Part shown: piece by piece, positions 1-8,280 of the stretch
How positions within the stretch are numbered: the first letter of the stretch is position 1
Layout: the number at the start of each line of letters is the position of its first letter
Source: Paenibacillus albiflavus
Lineage (GTDB): Bacteria > Bacillota > Bacilli > Paenibacillales > NBRC-103111
DNA: 64,000 bases
Direction of reading: 5' to 3'
NCBI RefSeq assembly: GCF_004344915.1
Contig: NZ_SKFG01000001.1
Span: 1-64,000, forward strand
The notes under the pieces: model-generated
What the model was told of the DNA's origin: nothing
Database searches by the model: none
The model's input: only the letters and a program-made list of their open reading frames with translations
Translations under genes and position numbers: made by a program

Positions 1-369
1 CCAGTAAGAAATGGATGGATATCCTCTAAAATTAATGTAATAGGTATACATTAGTAGTGGAATGATGATGAAGAAGCCGATAAGAAGTGGTATGCCAAGT
101 CGTTGAAAACGTTCTTTAAGAAACTTGCTAGCACCTTTTTTATTAAACGTAGCTGGCATAAAATAAGCCGAAATCATAAAGAAAAGACTCATAAAAAATG
201 CGGCATTTATAGCGAAGAAAGAACCTAATCCCGGTGAATCAACAGTTTTAAAATACCACCATCCTTCGGAGCCTCCGTACGGTTGACCTGCATGATGGGC
301 AACCACAAGCATGATTAGTGCAACCTTCAAATTGTCCAAAAAATATATCCGGTTTTCAAGTGTTTTCAA
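1..369 (-). CDS. Acyltransferase family 3 membrane protein, N-terminal part (cut by window edge)
   Basis: About 123 residues are visible before the window ends. The N-terminus runs into FLDNLKVALIMLVVAHHAG, the usual opening of acyltransferase-3 / OafA-like membrane proteins: a first membrane helix carrying a conserved His. Two more hydrophobic segments follow (around residues 48-66 and 92-108), with a basic loop between them. I chose the TTG at 369 because GAAAGGG lies 9 nt upstream and no ATG fits. Such proteins O-acylate cell-surface or exported glycans from the membrane; the substrate cannot be inferred. It lies downstream of the serine hydrolase on the same strand, 111 nt away, and could be co-transcribed. 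Confidence 0.75.
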   Translation of the reverse strand, partial: MKTLENRIYFLDNLKVALIMLVVAHHAGQPYGGSEGWWYFKTVDSPGLGSFFAINAAFFMSLFFMISAYFMPATFNKKGASKFLKERFQRLGIPLLIGFFIIIPLLMYTYYINFRGYPSISYW

Positions 370-480
370 GATATCCAGCCCTTTCTTGTAATCTTTGTTT
401 AATTAGCGGCTTCTAATGTTACAATGTTTTTGTCACCCGACACTAATATAGTTATCAAACTTGAGAAAAGGCATTTATAA

Positions 481-1569
481 TTAAAATTTCTCTTCCCATA
501 TCCAAATTGGCTGCTGAAGAACGATAGATGTAAGATTACGGTTGATTTTTTTTGAATTCACCGTCATCTCGTTGCTAAGAACGATCACTGTTAAATCCTC
601 GTCAATTAGCCGTGTAACATAATGACGGAAACCACTTGGATATCCTCCTGGATGCCCAACTGCCTTTTTCCCCATAACATCATGAGTATACCATCCATAT
701 CCATATTGATTCGGAAACTTTTGAGCATGGGTCATACTCATCAGTTCTGATGTTTCTTTGCTTATCAATAAGTTATTGCGCAGGGCTCTGTCAAACAGTT
801 CTAAATCTTCAGCTGTAGAAATGATATCTCCAGCTGCATACGCTGCAGAATTATGCATTAAGGGTCCGACTTCCCCCTTTACATGTCCTTCCGCTTTTGG
901 TATACCAGCCGAAACCGTGAACATAGAATTAATCATGTTACTTGGCTTAAAAATATGCTCTTCTATGTAATTTGCATATGACTGTCCACTGACTTTTTCA
1001 ACAATAAGTCCTAACATCACATAACCAGTATTACTATAACTAAAGCTTTTACCTGGGGTAAATTCTAATTCAGAATCTCTAACGGTTTGTACAATATCAT
1101 TTGGATTCCATTCTTTGCTGTAGTCAAATTTGAAATCCGCCTTTAGATAATCCGGAATCCCCGAGCTATGACTTAGTAGTTGACTTATTGTAATAGACTC
1201 TCCATTCGGAAAGTCTGGAAAGTATTGCGAAATTGGATTATCTAAGTTTAGAAGTTCCTTTTCTACTAGTTGCATGATTGCTACTGCGGTGAATGTTTTA
1301 GATAATGAAGCAATTTGATAGAGCGTGCTTGGGCTATTAGGTAAATCAGTGGTTGCCAATCCATAACCTTTTGTAAATAAAACTTCACCTTCCTTTGCAA
1401 TTAGGACGGTTCCCTGAAATTTTTCATTTGTCAAATATTGATCGATTTTATCAGAAACGCTTCCAGATAAATTACTATGGTTGTTACGTCCAAATAACAG
1501 CAAAGCTACTATAGACACGATTACAATAACAAGAATAGTAATAGAGAAAATTTTTAAGAATCTTTTCAT
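481..1569 (-). CDS. Beta-lactamase-family serine hydrolase, membrane anchored
   Basis: A 362-residue class C beta-lactamase / penicillin-binding-protein-like serine hydrolase. A membrane segment near the N-terminus (about residues 6-27) suggests anchoring on the outer face. The catalytic set is visible: SLSK (S-x-x-K) around residue 90, YSN (Y-x-N) around 180, and HPGG (H-x-G) near 310. Family members are D-aminopeptidases, esterases or beta-lactamases; the substrate is not predictable. A TTG lies 5 codons upstream, but the ATG at 1569 has AGAGGT 7 nt before it and was preferred. The neighbouring acyltransferase hints at cell-envelope modification. Confidence 0.85.
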   Translation of the reverse strand: MKRFLKIFSITILVIVIVSIVALLLFGRNNHSNLSGSVSDKIDQYLTNEKFQGTVLIAKEGEVLFTKGYGLATTDLPNSPSTLYQIASLSKTFTAVAIMQLVEKELLNLDNPISQYFPDFPNGESITISQLLSHSSGIPDYLKADFKFDYSKEWNPNDIVQTVRDSELEFTPGKSFSYSNTGYVMLGLIVEKVSGQSYANYIEEHIFKPSNMINSMFTVSAGIPKAEGHVKGEVGPLMHNSAAYAAGDIISTAEDLELFDRALRNNLLISKETSELMSMTHAQKFPNQYGYGWYTHDVMGKKAVGHPGGYPSGFRHYVTRLIDEDLTVIVLSNEMTVNSKKINRNLTSIVLQQPIWIWEEKF

Positions 1570-1899
1570 AATTATACCTCTCAATCTATTTCTTTATAGC
1601 TTATTAAACACTTCCTAAATTATATGACAAAATTAGACATAACACACTTGTATTAATGAACATTTCTTGGCAATATTTTCTTTTTGTTTTTCTTAATCCA
1701 CCAAATCAAGGTAATTGTTAGAATTGAATATAAACTTGACACAGTTGTAAAGGCTTAGTAGTTTCTATTGGTGGTTCTTGGTCCACAGGAAAAACTATTA
1801 CTTCAGGAACTAAATAGTAGAATTATTTGATGTAAGAATTAAATTAAACTGCCCGTTAGTTCAATAAACTGAGCAGCGGGCATCCGCTGAGTATAGAAC
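1570..1899. other. Intergenic region with part of a dispersed repeat
   Basis: No gene is supported. The stretch should hold the promoter of the serine hydrolase on the minus strand (a TATAAT-like hexamer is present, but no convincing -35). At about 1851-1868 lies one copy of the CCGTTAGTTCAAT motif that recurs in other gaps of this window. A short plus-strand frame ending in a stop near 1820 has no start and no recognisable family. Confidence 0.4.
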
Positions 1900-1919
1900 G
1901 ACCGCCTATGAAGGCGGTC
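1900..1919 (+). terminator. Hairpin terminator-like element
   Basis: GACCGCCT (1900-1907) and AGGCGGTC (1912-1919) form a perfect 8-bp stem with a 4-nt loop, followed on the plus strand by TCTGTTTT. It lies just past the 3' end of the minus-strand acetyltransferase gene. The T-tract faces the plus strand, so it fits that gene poorly as an intrinsic terminator. Confidence 0.5.
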
Positions 1920-1929
1920 TCTGTTTTAG

Positions 1930-2868
1930 CTATTGATTCGCAGGAATATACATACTTTGTATCTCCTGTACTCCCGGAACAAACCCGAGATTAAGATAGA
2001 CTGACTCCGCATCATTGCCTTCCATGACATACAACCTTAGAATTGGATACTTATCTTTAAGATCAGTCAGGGCTCTTTGCAACATACGTGTAGCGAGCCC
2101 TCTTCCTCTGTAAGTGGGTATGACACCTATACTGTATACTGCTGCTTGATTGTCTTGTAAACAAAGGCGACAATTTGCAATGAGCTGACCCGTATCCTTA
2201 TCATATACAAGTGTAGACGCTTGAGTTAATATCTCATTTGTAAAATTAGGATCTTCGCTAGGTATAAAATTTTCAAGAGAAGACTTTTTTCTCCTTTCTG
2301 CTTCAAAACCTCCTGCAAAGCTATTAAAGTCACAATGAGCAATTTCATCTTCATTAATGAATCGCTTATCACCCATCTCATTTTCTCTAATTTGAGGACA
2401 CTTAATTATAAGATTATTATCCCAGATAACCTTGAAATGATCTGTGGGGCGCTGCATCCAACGACATCTAAACTCATCTGGCCAAAATCCTGCCCTGGTA
2501 AATAAATTAACTTGGTCTGGAAGAACCTCAAAGGTCTTTATATGGTTAGTTCTATCAGACCATTTTATTAATATATTCTTAAGAAGCTTCAGTACCTCAA
2601 ATGAATCATTGAATGGGGGAATATTAAATAAATGATAAATAATATTTGGCGCCATCCTTACCCCACCTATTTTTGATTCTCCTTTATAGATCCAAAAAGA
2701 GTTTCTTTGCGGAGCATTGAAGCCTTCTTCCCTAAAAAAACCATTATAATGCATATTATAATAAACTGAACAATATACTCCCCATTCTTCAGGCTCGGCC
2801 TTTCGAATAGAATATTCACTCGATAAATCATAATAATTAATATTATCGGACCAACCAGCTAATTGCAC
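1930..2868 (-). CDS. GNAT-family N-acetyltransferase, two-domain
   Basis: A 312-residue protein with two GNAT-like halves. The C-terminal half carries the acetyl-CoA binding signature in GVIPTYRGRGLATRML (about residues 248-263, pattern Q/R-x-x-G-x-G/A), preceded by the beta strand AAVYSIGV. The N-terminal half resembles a degenerate GNAT fold without a clear P-loop. The start is GTG at 2868, with AGGAGG 8 nt upstream and no competing ATG. The substrate (small molecule or protein amine) is unknown. It appears to be a single gene with a long gap upstream. Confidence 0.8.
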   Translation of the reverse strand: MQLAGWSDNINYYDLSSEYSIRKAEPEEWGVYCSVYYNMHYNGFFREEGFNAPQRNSFWIYKGESKIGGVRMAPNIIYHLFNIPPFNDSFEVLKLLKNILIKWSDRTNHIKTFEVLPDQVNLFTRAGFWPDEFRCRWMQRPTDHFKVIWDNNLIIKCPQIRENEMGDKRFINEDEIAHCDFNSFAGGFEAERRKKSSLENFIPSEDPNFTNEILTQASTLVYDKDTGQLIANCRLCLQDNQAAVYSIGVIPTYRGRGLATRMLQRALTDLKDKYPILRLYVMEGNDAESVYLNLGFVPGVQEIQSMYIPANQ

Positions 2869-3603
2869 ACGTCATTCCTCCTCGTTAATACTAAATAATT
2901 GAAAATTAATTGAATACCGTTTTTTTCAAAATAGTTCATGTCCCCCTCTCAGGATGTCCGAGAACAACAAAAAGACCACAAATGAACGTAGCTTCATCTG
3001 TAGCCTCAAATCTCCTGGATTATCCATATTAACAGGTAATAATTAAGTATATACCTGAAAAAAAGCATACAAATACCGAGCACACAAGGCGCGGTGGAGA
3101 ATGTGGTGTATGATATTGCTGTTGTTCTTAATGATATGAGCGCAACTAAAAAGAAGGTATACAGATAATAACTGTAGTTAACTCCCCTTAGGCCTCACAT
3201 ATTCAGTTATTTTATCAACTGATTAAGAACAACAAAAATCATGACACCATTCACTCCTATTGAATACACTTTTTCTTATAATATCAGAACCTTGGAAAAG
3301 TTTCAATTTTTATAAGTATGAGAGAAAGCTACCACAACGCTATTCTGCCCGTTACTTCAGCAAAGAAAAAGGATCGTCTGACTGCTCGGCAGCCGGCGAT
3401 CCTATTTAAGTAACGTGTCCGTTAGCTCAATCAAACACGTCAATAGACTCTCCGTTTAAATTGAATAATATTACGCCGGTACGATTAAATTATTATATGC
3501 CGTAGCTATAAGAATTCTTAATAGGACCGGCTACATAAGCATGTTCACATTTTTTTCTGAATGATGAAATATAATGGAAGTATTTGATAAACAGGAGGAC
3601 ATG
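2869..3603. other. Long intergenic region with hairpins and degraded sequence
   Basis: No intact gene. On the plus strand about 3090-3170, a short open stretch (reading VVYDIAVVLNDMSATKKKVYR then stop) lacks a start and looks like a remnant of an unidentified gene. A hairpin with GGATCG / CGATCC arms lies near 3370-3401. Two copies of the dispersed CCGTTA-type motif flank it (about 3345-3362 and 3418-3436). The promoter of the flippase gene should lie near the right end. Confidence 0.4.
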
Positions 3604-5148
3604 ATGCCAATGTCACAACCGTCTCAAGCCTTCATGAGAGGTACGTTATTCTTATCCGTCTCCGCGTTTATTAACCGTATCCTCGGCTTCATCAGCGGGA
3701 TGTTCGTAGCTAGGGTGCTGGGTGCGGAAGGAATCGGCTTGTTGATGATGGCGCATCCCCTTGTTCCACTGGTCATCACGATTACGGAGCTGGGCTTGCC
3801 GGTCGCTATCTCCAAGCTTGTCGCTGAGGCCGATGCCCGTGGAGATCGGGCTAAGGTGAGACAAATCCTGCACGTCTCCTTGTTCATCACCGGCTTCCTG
3901 AGTGTCACGCTGACGACCCTCTCCCTGCTCGGTTCGGAATGGATCGCATCCTTAGTGCTCAGCGATCAGCGTGCTTATTACGCCATGCTCGCGATAACGC
4001 CTATTGCGCCAATCGTTGCTGTTTCAGCGGTTCTAAAGGGCTACTACCGCGGGAAACAGCGGATGCACACCATTGCCGTCTCCGATGTGTTGGAGAATAC
4101 CGTACAGATCGCATGTGTGCTGGCGTTGGTGCACGTCTTACTGCCCTACGGCGTTAGCTATGCCGCTGCTGGTGCTATGGCCGCCTCAGTGGTCAGCGAG
4201 ATCAGCAGTCTGCTGTTTCTACTTGCCAGTTACAAGATGCGCGGTGAAATCAAACTGCCGGGGGAGACATGGGCTGCCCACCTTCGGAATGGCCGATCGA
4301 CCCTCACAGAGCTGCTTCGAATTGGTTTGCCGACTACCGGCAATGGTGTGATTCACTCGCTTTACGGTGCCTTCCAGCCACTACTCATTACGACAAGCCT
4401 GGCAGCTGCCGGAATCAGTACGGCAATGGCTACCAAGCAGTTCGGTATGATCGCCGGATATGCTTTCCCACTGCTCTTCATGCCCAGCTTCATCACTCAA
4501 TCCCTTTCCACTGCCCTCATCCCAGCCATCAGCGAAGCGGCTGTCAACAAGAACAGTCTGTTGATGCACGAAAGAATGGAGCAAGCCTTGCGCATGGGCC
4601 TTTTTATCGGGGCGCCGGCGACCGTCATCCTGTACGTTTGGTCCACGCCACTAACCACCCTCATCTATGACGCACCGGAAGCCGGCTTGCTACTGAAGAT
4701 TCTAGCACCGATGTTTTTCCTGCATTATTTCGATGCGCCGCTACATGCCATACTGCTGGGACTCGGTCGTGCGAATGCTACCCTGTGGAATTACGTAATT
4801 ACCACGGTGTTCAAGATTGCAGCCATCTACGTGCTCGGCAGCCAGTTTGGCATTATAGGAATCGCTTTTGCGCTGGGCTTGAGCATTGTACTCATCACGA
4901 TGCTCAACTTCAACTCAATCTCCGTCAGCATCGGGTTCTACTGGGATATCCGCCCCTATGTGAGAGTCACTTTCTCTATGATCATCATGGTTCTTTGCGG
5001 GCAGTGGGCGATCTGGTACCTAGAAGGCTTTGACCTTCCAATGCTGTGGAACGCCCTCGGTTCCGTCAGCTTCTCGTTGCTCGCATACTTCGCCGCCCTG
5101 TCCCTGACAAAGGCCTGGAGTCGGAAGAGCAGAAGAATCTATTCATAA
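3604..5148 (+). CDS. SpoVB-like polysaccharide flippase (MATE/MVF superfamily)
   Basis: About 514 residues with 12-14 hydrophobic segments. The opening FMRGTLFLSVSAFINRILGF and the nearby VARVLGAEGIGLLMMAHP are typical of stage V sporulation protein B and related lipid-linked oligosaccharide flippases. B. subtilis SpoVB is needed for spore cortex peptidoglycan; the family also includes YtgP/MurJ-like flippases, so the exact substrate is uncertain. AGGAGG at 3593-3598 favours the ATG at 3604 (5 nt) or 3610 (11 nt) over an earlier in-frame ATG at 3574, which has no ribosome site. The gene looks clearly richer in GC than the flanking spacers. It is transcribed alone. Confidence 0.85.
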   Translation: MPMSQPSQAFMRGTLFLSVSAFINRILGFISGMFVARVLGAEGIGLLMMAHPLVPLVITITELGLPVAISKLVAEADARGDRAKVRQILHVSLFITGFLSVTLTTLSLLGSEWIASLVLSDQRAYYAMLAITPIAPIVAVSAVLKGYYRGKQRMHTIAVSDVLENTVQIACVLALVHVLLPYGVSYAAAGAMAASVVSEISSLLFLLASYKMRGEIKLPGETWAAHLRNGRSTLTELLRIGLPTTGNGVIHSLYGAFQPLLITTSLAAAGISTAMATKQFGMIAGYAFPLLFMPSFITQSLSTALIPAISEAAVNKNSLLMHERMEQALRMGLFIGAPATVILYVWSTPLTTLIYDAPEAGLLLKILAPMFFLHYFDAPLHAILLGLGRANATLWNYVITTVFKIAAIYVLGSQFGIIGIAFALGLSIVLITMLNFNSISVSIGFYWDIRPYVRVTFSMIIMVLCGQWAIWYLEGFDLPMLWNALGSVSFSLLAYFAALSLTKAWSRKSRRIYS

Positions 5149-5545
5149 ATGGCAGAAACAGCGGCAGCCCATGCAAAAGAATAGAGTATGTACTTCCGCT
5201 TTAATCAGAAGTCATACAATTAATGTTTCCCGTTAGTTGAATGAATTCCAGCCTTCTCCTTCTTTTATCACTCAACTAAGATTATCCCCACCTGATGATT
5301 ATGCGCATATGTTCAAGTTCTGGCGCCGCTAGATGTATGCCTCGAAAAAATCCCCATTTTATGGGGCGAAGGAAATCGAAATCTTCTAAGGAATACATTA
5401 CTGCCTCGTTATACATTCAAGATCCTGCTGAATGGTGTAGTTGAATTGAGCTATCCTGCATTACTTTAATACAAGCCTCCAAATTACTACTCGTATTATT
5501 TTCATGAAATTGGAAAATCTAAGTCCGACGAAAGGAGGTCCATGC
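5149..5545. other. Intergenic region after the flippase gene
   Basis: No gene. Just after the flippase stop lies ACAGCGGCAGCCCATG (5165-5180), matching the left arm of the three-copy terminator family seen at 5871, 27355 and 55824, but without the right arm. A CCCGTTAGTTGAATGAA copy of the other dispersed motif lies at about 5229-5245. A short CCCCAT/ATGGGG hairpin is at 5352-5366. The promoter for the following small gene probably lies near 5440-5500, but I could not assign hexamers with confidence. Confidence 0.4.
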
Positions 5546-5692
5546 ATGGTTGAGTACACTAACATTCAAGACAACTCCGAAGAAATAATGAAGTGTATTG
5601 TTAACTGCGACACCGAACAGGATCATAAGGAAAAAGATAAAAAACTATTGAACAGCATTCCGAGCGAAGAAAAATATATTGATGAACCATAA
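5546..5692 (+). CDS. Small acidic hypothetical protein (48 aa)
   Basis: I do not recognise this protein. It starts at the ATG at 5546, directly behind AAAGGAGGTCC (5531-5541), a near-perfect complement of the 16S rRNA 3' end, which is the main reason to call it real. The 48-residue product is hydrophilic, rich in Glu, Asp, Lys and Asn, with two Cys (CIVNC) and no membrane segment. It is followed by a strong 10-bp hairpin. It stands alone between the flippase gene and the convergent pnuC-like operon. An upstream in-frame ATG at 5504 lacks a ribosome site. Confidence 0.55.
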   Translation: MVEYTNIQDNSEEIMKCIVNCDTEQDHKEKDKKLLNSIPSEEKYIDEP

Positions 5693-5779
5693 ATAGCTGC
5701 TTAGATGGCTGTTATTCTTATGAGTTAAAGGATAAGAGCATTCAACATGGAAACTCACTTCCATTAGCCCTTTAGTTTA

Positions 5780-5813
5780 ATGAGACCGCCCGATTATCCC
5801 GCAGCGGTCTCAT
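5780..5813 (+). terminator. Hairpin, likely terminator of the small gene
   Basis: ATGAGACCGC (5780-5789) pairs perfectly with GCGGTCTCAT (5804-5813) across a 14-nt loop. It follows the 48-aa gene and is embedded in a dispersed element: CCCTTTAGTTTAAT precedes it and TTGAGCTATAGTTT follows it; the latter string recurs at 34388. Confidence 0.6.
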
Positions 5814-5870
5814 TTGCTGTTGAGCTATAGTTTATGCCGCGCCTAGCAACATAACCTGCTAAAAATGAAG

Positions 5871-5913
5871 ACAGCGACAGTCATGGACAATATATAGTCC
5901 TAGCTGTCGCTGT
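5871..5913. terminator. Bidirectional terminator, dispersed family copy 1
   Basis: ACAGCGACAG (5871-5880) pairs with CTGTCGCTGT (5904-5913), and GGAC/GTCC (5885-5888 / 5897-5900) forms an inner stem. TTTTATTT follows on the plus strand, and the minus-strand side also ends T-rich, so it can stop both the small plus-strand gene and the minus-strand transporter operon. Related copies are at 27355 and 55824. Confidence 0.8.
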
Positions 5914-5945
5914 TTTATTTGTATTAACAATGGTAGTTCAATATT

Positions 5946-6641
5946 TTATTCTTCCCCGTATCCAAACCATAATATCGCTGCCTTAATGGAATTCAGTTGG
6001 TACATAATAGTCATCGACAAGTAGATCATTGCCGTCGGGCTGTTGCCTTGAACAATAATATAGATTTGCAGAGCCAAGTTAATAAAGTTAGCAAGAATCC
6101 AACCGATCCAAGAAATAGCTTTCCCCTCAACCATTAAATACTGCGAAATAACTTGGACTAGGAACACTAGAACGTTAAATATGATGACCCACATCGGTGC
6201 ATCACCTGGAAGAATCGTACCGCCATAGAAGTAGAGCACGACAGAACCAACCAAAGCAATAACTGCTGAAATATATAGATTGGATTTCGTAACTTTCGTG
6301 ACTTCGATTTCTTTTCCCATCGTGAAGAAGCCTTTTAAGTACAGAGCAGCACAATAGATACCTACGAAAACATTCCCTAACAAGCCAAATCTATAGTTAT
6401 TAAACGTGTCGAATATGGCTCCAACGACACCCAAACCACTCGCAGTTTTCCCATATTGATTGGCGAAGAGCAACACGATTACCATACCGAGAATACCGCC
6501 AATAAATGAGGTGACGAGAAGGAGATCAAAGGTACCTTCATAACTATAATAAGTACTAGCCACCACCAGAGCGATTCCCAATATGAGCCATAACGTGTCC
6601 CATGTTTTGCTTTTTAGAACTCTATAAATTCCTTGTTTCAT
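5946..6641 (-). CDS. PnuC-family nucleoside-type vitamin transporter
   Basis: A 231-residue integral membrane protein with about seven hydrophobic segments and the family motif region EGKAISWIGWILANFINL (about 175-192), characteristic of PnuC facilitators. PnuC proteins take up nicotinamide riboside; relatives carry thiamine (PnuT), riboflavin (PnuX) or deoxynucleosides (PnuN). Here it is last in a three-gene unit after a nucleoside phosphorylase (4-nt gap) and a Crp-type regulator, so the substrate is probably a nucleoside cleaved by that enzyme: nicotinamide riboside or a deoxyribonucleoside. The ribosome site AGGAGG overlaps the end of the phosphorylase gene. The family call is firm; the substrate is inferred. 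Confidence 0.85.
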   Translation of the reverse strand: MKQGIYRVLKSKTWDTLWLILGIALVVASTYYSYEGTFDLLLVTSFIGGILGMVIVLLFANQYGKTASGLGVVGAIFDTFNNYRFGLLGNVFVGIYCAALYLKGFFTMGKEIEVTKVTKSNLYISAVIALVGSVVLYFYGGTILPGDAPMWVIIFNVLVFLVQVISQYLMVEGKAISWIGWILANFINLALQIYIIVQGNSPTAMIYLSMTIMYQLNSIKAAILWFGYGEE

Positions 6642-6645
6642 ACGC

Positions 6646-7368
6646 CTATTCCTCCTCCGTTAGAACGGTTAATGCCAATTTGATAGACTGCAATTCTCCA
6701 ATTTTCATTTGTGATTCACCTGAAACCAACTCGTTGACCCCATCTGCAAGTGGCTCCATATAGGGGACTACATTATTAAGAATCGATAAAGTCTGAATTC
6801 CCCTTAAACGGCCAACAACATAGAGAGCGCTTGTCTCCATATCTGCGCCTAAAACTTGTTTACGCGACCAGAAATCTTCTACTTCCATATTGTTGTCCAT
6901 ATAAAATCCATCATGGCTTCTTGCGATCCCATGCTTCACTGGATATTCGGTTTGCTTCAATGCCCGCATTAGAAGCTCACTTGATGGAATTGCTGGGAAA
7001 TCCTTTGGAACATACTTTTCCGTTAAGCCCTCATCACGAACAGCACCCGTTACGACCATAATTTCGCCAACCTTAAAGCTACTGTCCATTGCACCGCAGC
7101 TGCCGGCACGAATTACATATTCGACGCCAATCGCTTTTAACTCCTCTATAGCAATAACCATGGAAGGTGCGCCAATGCCGGTTGACAGGACAAGAATCTT
7201 CTGCCCCTTATACTTACCAATCGCAGATTTGAACTCACGATTATACGCGATATCTTGTGGATTTTCCAGGACCGATTTCACGATATCTACCCGGGCGGGA
7301 TCTCCAACTACAATGGCTTTTTTGACAGCCAACGATTCATCCAGCTGAATATGAGGTTGTTTATTCAT
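6646..7368 (-). CDS. Nucleoside phosphorylase (PNP/UDP family)
   Basis: A 240-residue member of the trimeric/hexameric nucleoside phosphorylase family (DeoD / uridine phosphorylase type). Visible motifs: GDPARV near the N-terminus (phosphate site), STGIGAPSM (about residues 62-70), IRAGSCGAM (about 86-94), and the purine/ribose-binding GADMETSALYVV (about 177-188, Glu contacting ribose). It catalyses nucleoside + phosphate to base + (deoxy)ribose 1-phosphate. An upstream GTG at 7377 overlaps the regulator gene, but GGAG lies 8-10 nt before the ATG at 7368, which I prefer. It sits between the Crp-like regulator and the PnuC-type transporter, suggesting uptake plus phosphorolysis. Base specificity is not decided. 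Confidence 0.88.
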   Translation of the reverse strand: MNKQPHIQLDESLAVKKAIVVGDPARVDIVKSVLENPQDIAYNREFKSAIGKYKGQKILVLSTGIGAPSMVIAIEELKAIGVEYVIRAGSCGAMDSSFKVGEIMVVTGAVRDEGLTEKYVPKDFPAIPSSELLMRALKQTEYPVKHGIARSHDGFYMDNNMEVEDFWSRKQVLGADMETSALYVVGRLRGIQTLSILNNVVPYMEPLADGVNELVSGESQMKIGELQSIKLALTVLTEEE

Positions 7369-7373
7369 TATCT

Positions 7374-8084
7374 TCACTCCTTTGAACCAAGCTCAATCAA
7401 TAAGCCAGGGTTCCGCAATTTAATTACGCCATTATCCATTTCTATCAACTCTAGATCTTTCAGTTCCTTTAACACGCGATCGACACTGCGTGGTGTTGAA
7501 CTAATGCGTTTTAATAGTGTCTTTCTTTCTATATAATCTCCTTTGCTTAATGAACTTAGCGCCACAACAACTTGACGCTTCGTGGAGAACAAACTATAAG
7601 ATTCGATTCTTTTGCTTAATTGATAAATTTGGTTACATAATGATTCAGTCAAATTTCTGGCGAAACCTCGGTCTAATTCCATCCATTCAAGAAAAGATTC
7701 TCGAGACAATTTTAATAACACCACATCACTTAAAGATTGAACGGAAGAGCTAAAGGGTATTTTCTGAAGAAGCTCATGCTCGCCAATTAAATTTCCTGGC
7801 CCATAGATGTCAAGCGTGATCTTTCGACCCGAATCGCTAAGAATAAATATGTCTATTTTTCCTTGAACAATGATATAGACTTCTGAATAGATGGTTCCTT
7901 GCTCCAGCTTAAACTTTCCTCTGGCGTATTCTTTGACTTGAAACTTTTTAAGAACCGAATAGGGACAGTGTTGTAGAAGCTCCGCAATTTCTGGAGAACT
8001 TTCTATAATCTCAATTAGTCTGTTCACAATCTCTTCCTTTCTACCGTAGCGGTAAAGTATGGACTCAGAAATTGATAACATCAT
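7374..8084 (-). CDS. Crp/Fnr-family transcriptional regulator
   Basis: A 236-residue protein with a cyclic-nucleotide-binding-like beta barrel (about residues 45-130; IYGPGNLIGEHELL corresponds to the phosphate-binding cassette region), a long dimerisation helix, and a C-terminal winged helix (about 170-225). The cassette lacks the usual Arg-Ser/Thr cAMP pair, so the ligand may be something else or absent. There are no N-terminal Cys for an Fnr cluster. It is first gene of the phosphorylase-transporter operon and overlaps the next frame's upstream codons. A 7-2-7 inverted repeat at 8174-8189, about 90 nt upstream, is a candidate binding site. Two adjacent ATGs (8084, 8081) are equally possible starts. 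Confidence 0.82.
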   Translation of the reverse strand: MMLSISESILYRYGRKEEIVNRLIEIIESSPEIAELLQHCPYSVLKKFQVKEYARGKFKLEQGTIYSEVYIIVQGKIDIFILSDSGRKITLDIYGPGNLIGEHELLQKIPFSSSVQSLSDVVLLKLSRESFLEWMELDRGFARNLTESLCNQIYQLSKRIESYSLFSTKRQVVVALSSLSKGDYIERKTLLKRISSTPRSVDRVLKELKDLELIEMDNGVIKLRNPGLLIELGSKE

Positions 8085-8173
8085 TTCACTTCTATTGTAT
8101 CAAGGAAGGCAATGCGATTAAACGTCAATTATCTTCAGAATTAACATGAAGGAAAACGTTTACATGATTTTGG

Positions 8174-8189
8174 GTAGACAAATGTCTAC
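8174..8189. promoter_or_regulatory. Candidate regulator site upstream of the Crp-like gene
   Basis: GTAGACA-AA-TGTCTAC is a perfect 7-bp inverted repeat with a 2-nt spacer about 90 nt before the regulator start. The size and symmetry suit a dimeric winged-helix protein. The sequence is not the Crp (TGTGA) or Fnr (TTGAT) consensus. Confidence 0.4.
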
Positions 8190-8214
8190 ATAGTCTTTCG
8201 ACTAGGCAAAGCAA

Positions 8215-8256
8215 AAGCCCTGCTTGAGCGAATAGAAAGTTGCTCAAACACGGCTT
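8215..8256 (-). terminator. Terminator of the SWIM-MoxR-VWA operon
   Basis: Outer AAGCC/GGCTT and inner TTGAGC/GCTCAA arms form an interrupted stem. On the minus strand the structure is followed by TTTTGCTTT. It lies 25 nt beyond the VWA gene, the last gene of the five-gene operon. Confidence 0.6.
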
Positions 8257-8280
8257 CATCGTTAGAAAATAGAGAAATCA

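Noticed and set aside
1740-1825. Plus-strand TTGACA and short frame ending in SGTK and stop, thought of as a bacteriocin remnant
   Set aside because: The frame has no start, no ribosome site and no reliable match to a bacteriocin family.
3939-4670. Several 70-130 codon frames inside the flippase gene
   Set aside because: They overlap a clear membrane-protein gene in other frames and show no start signals; codon-bias shadows.
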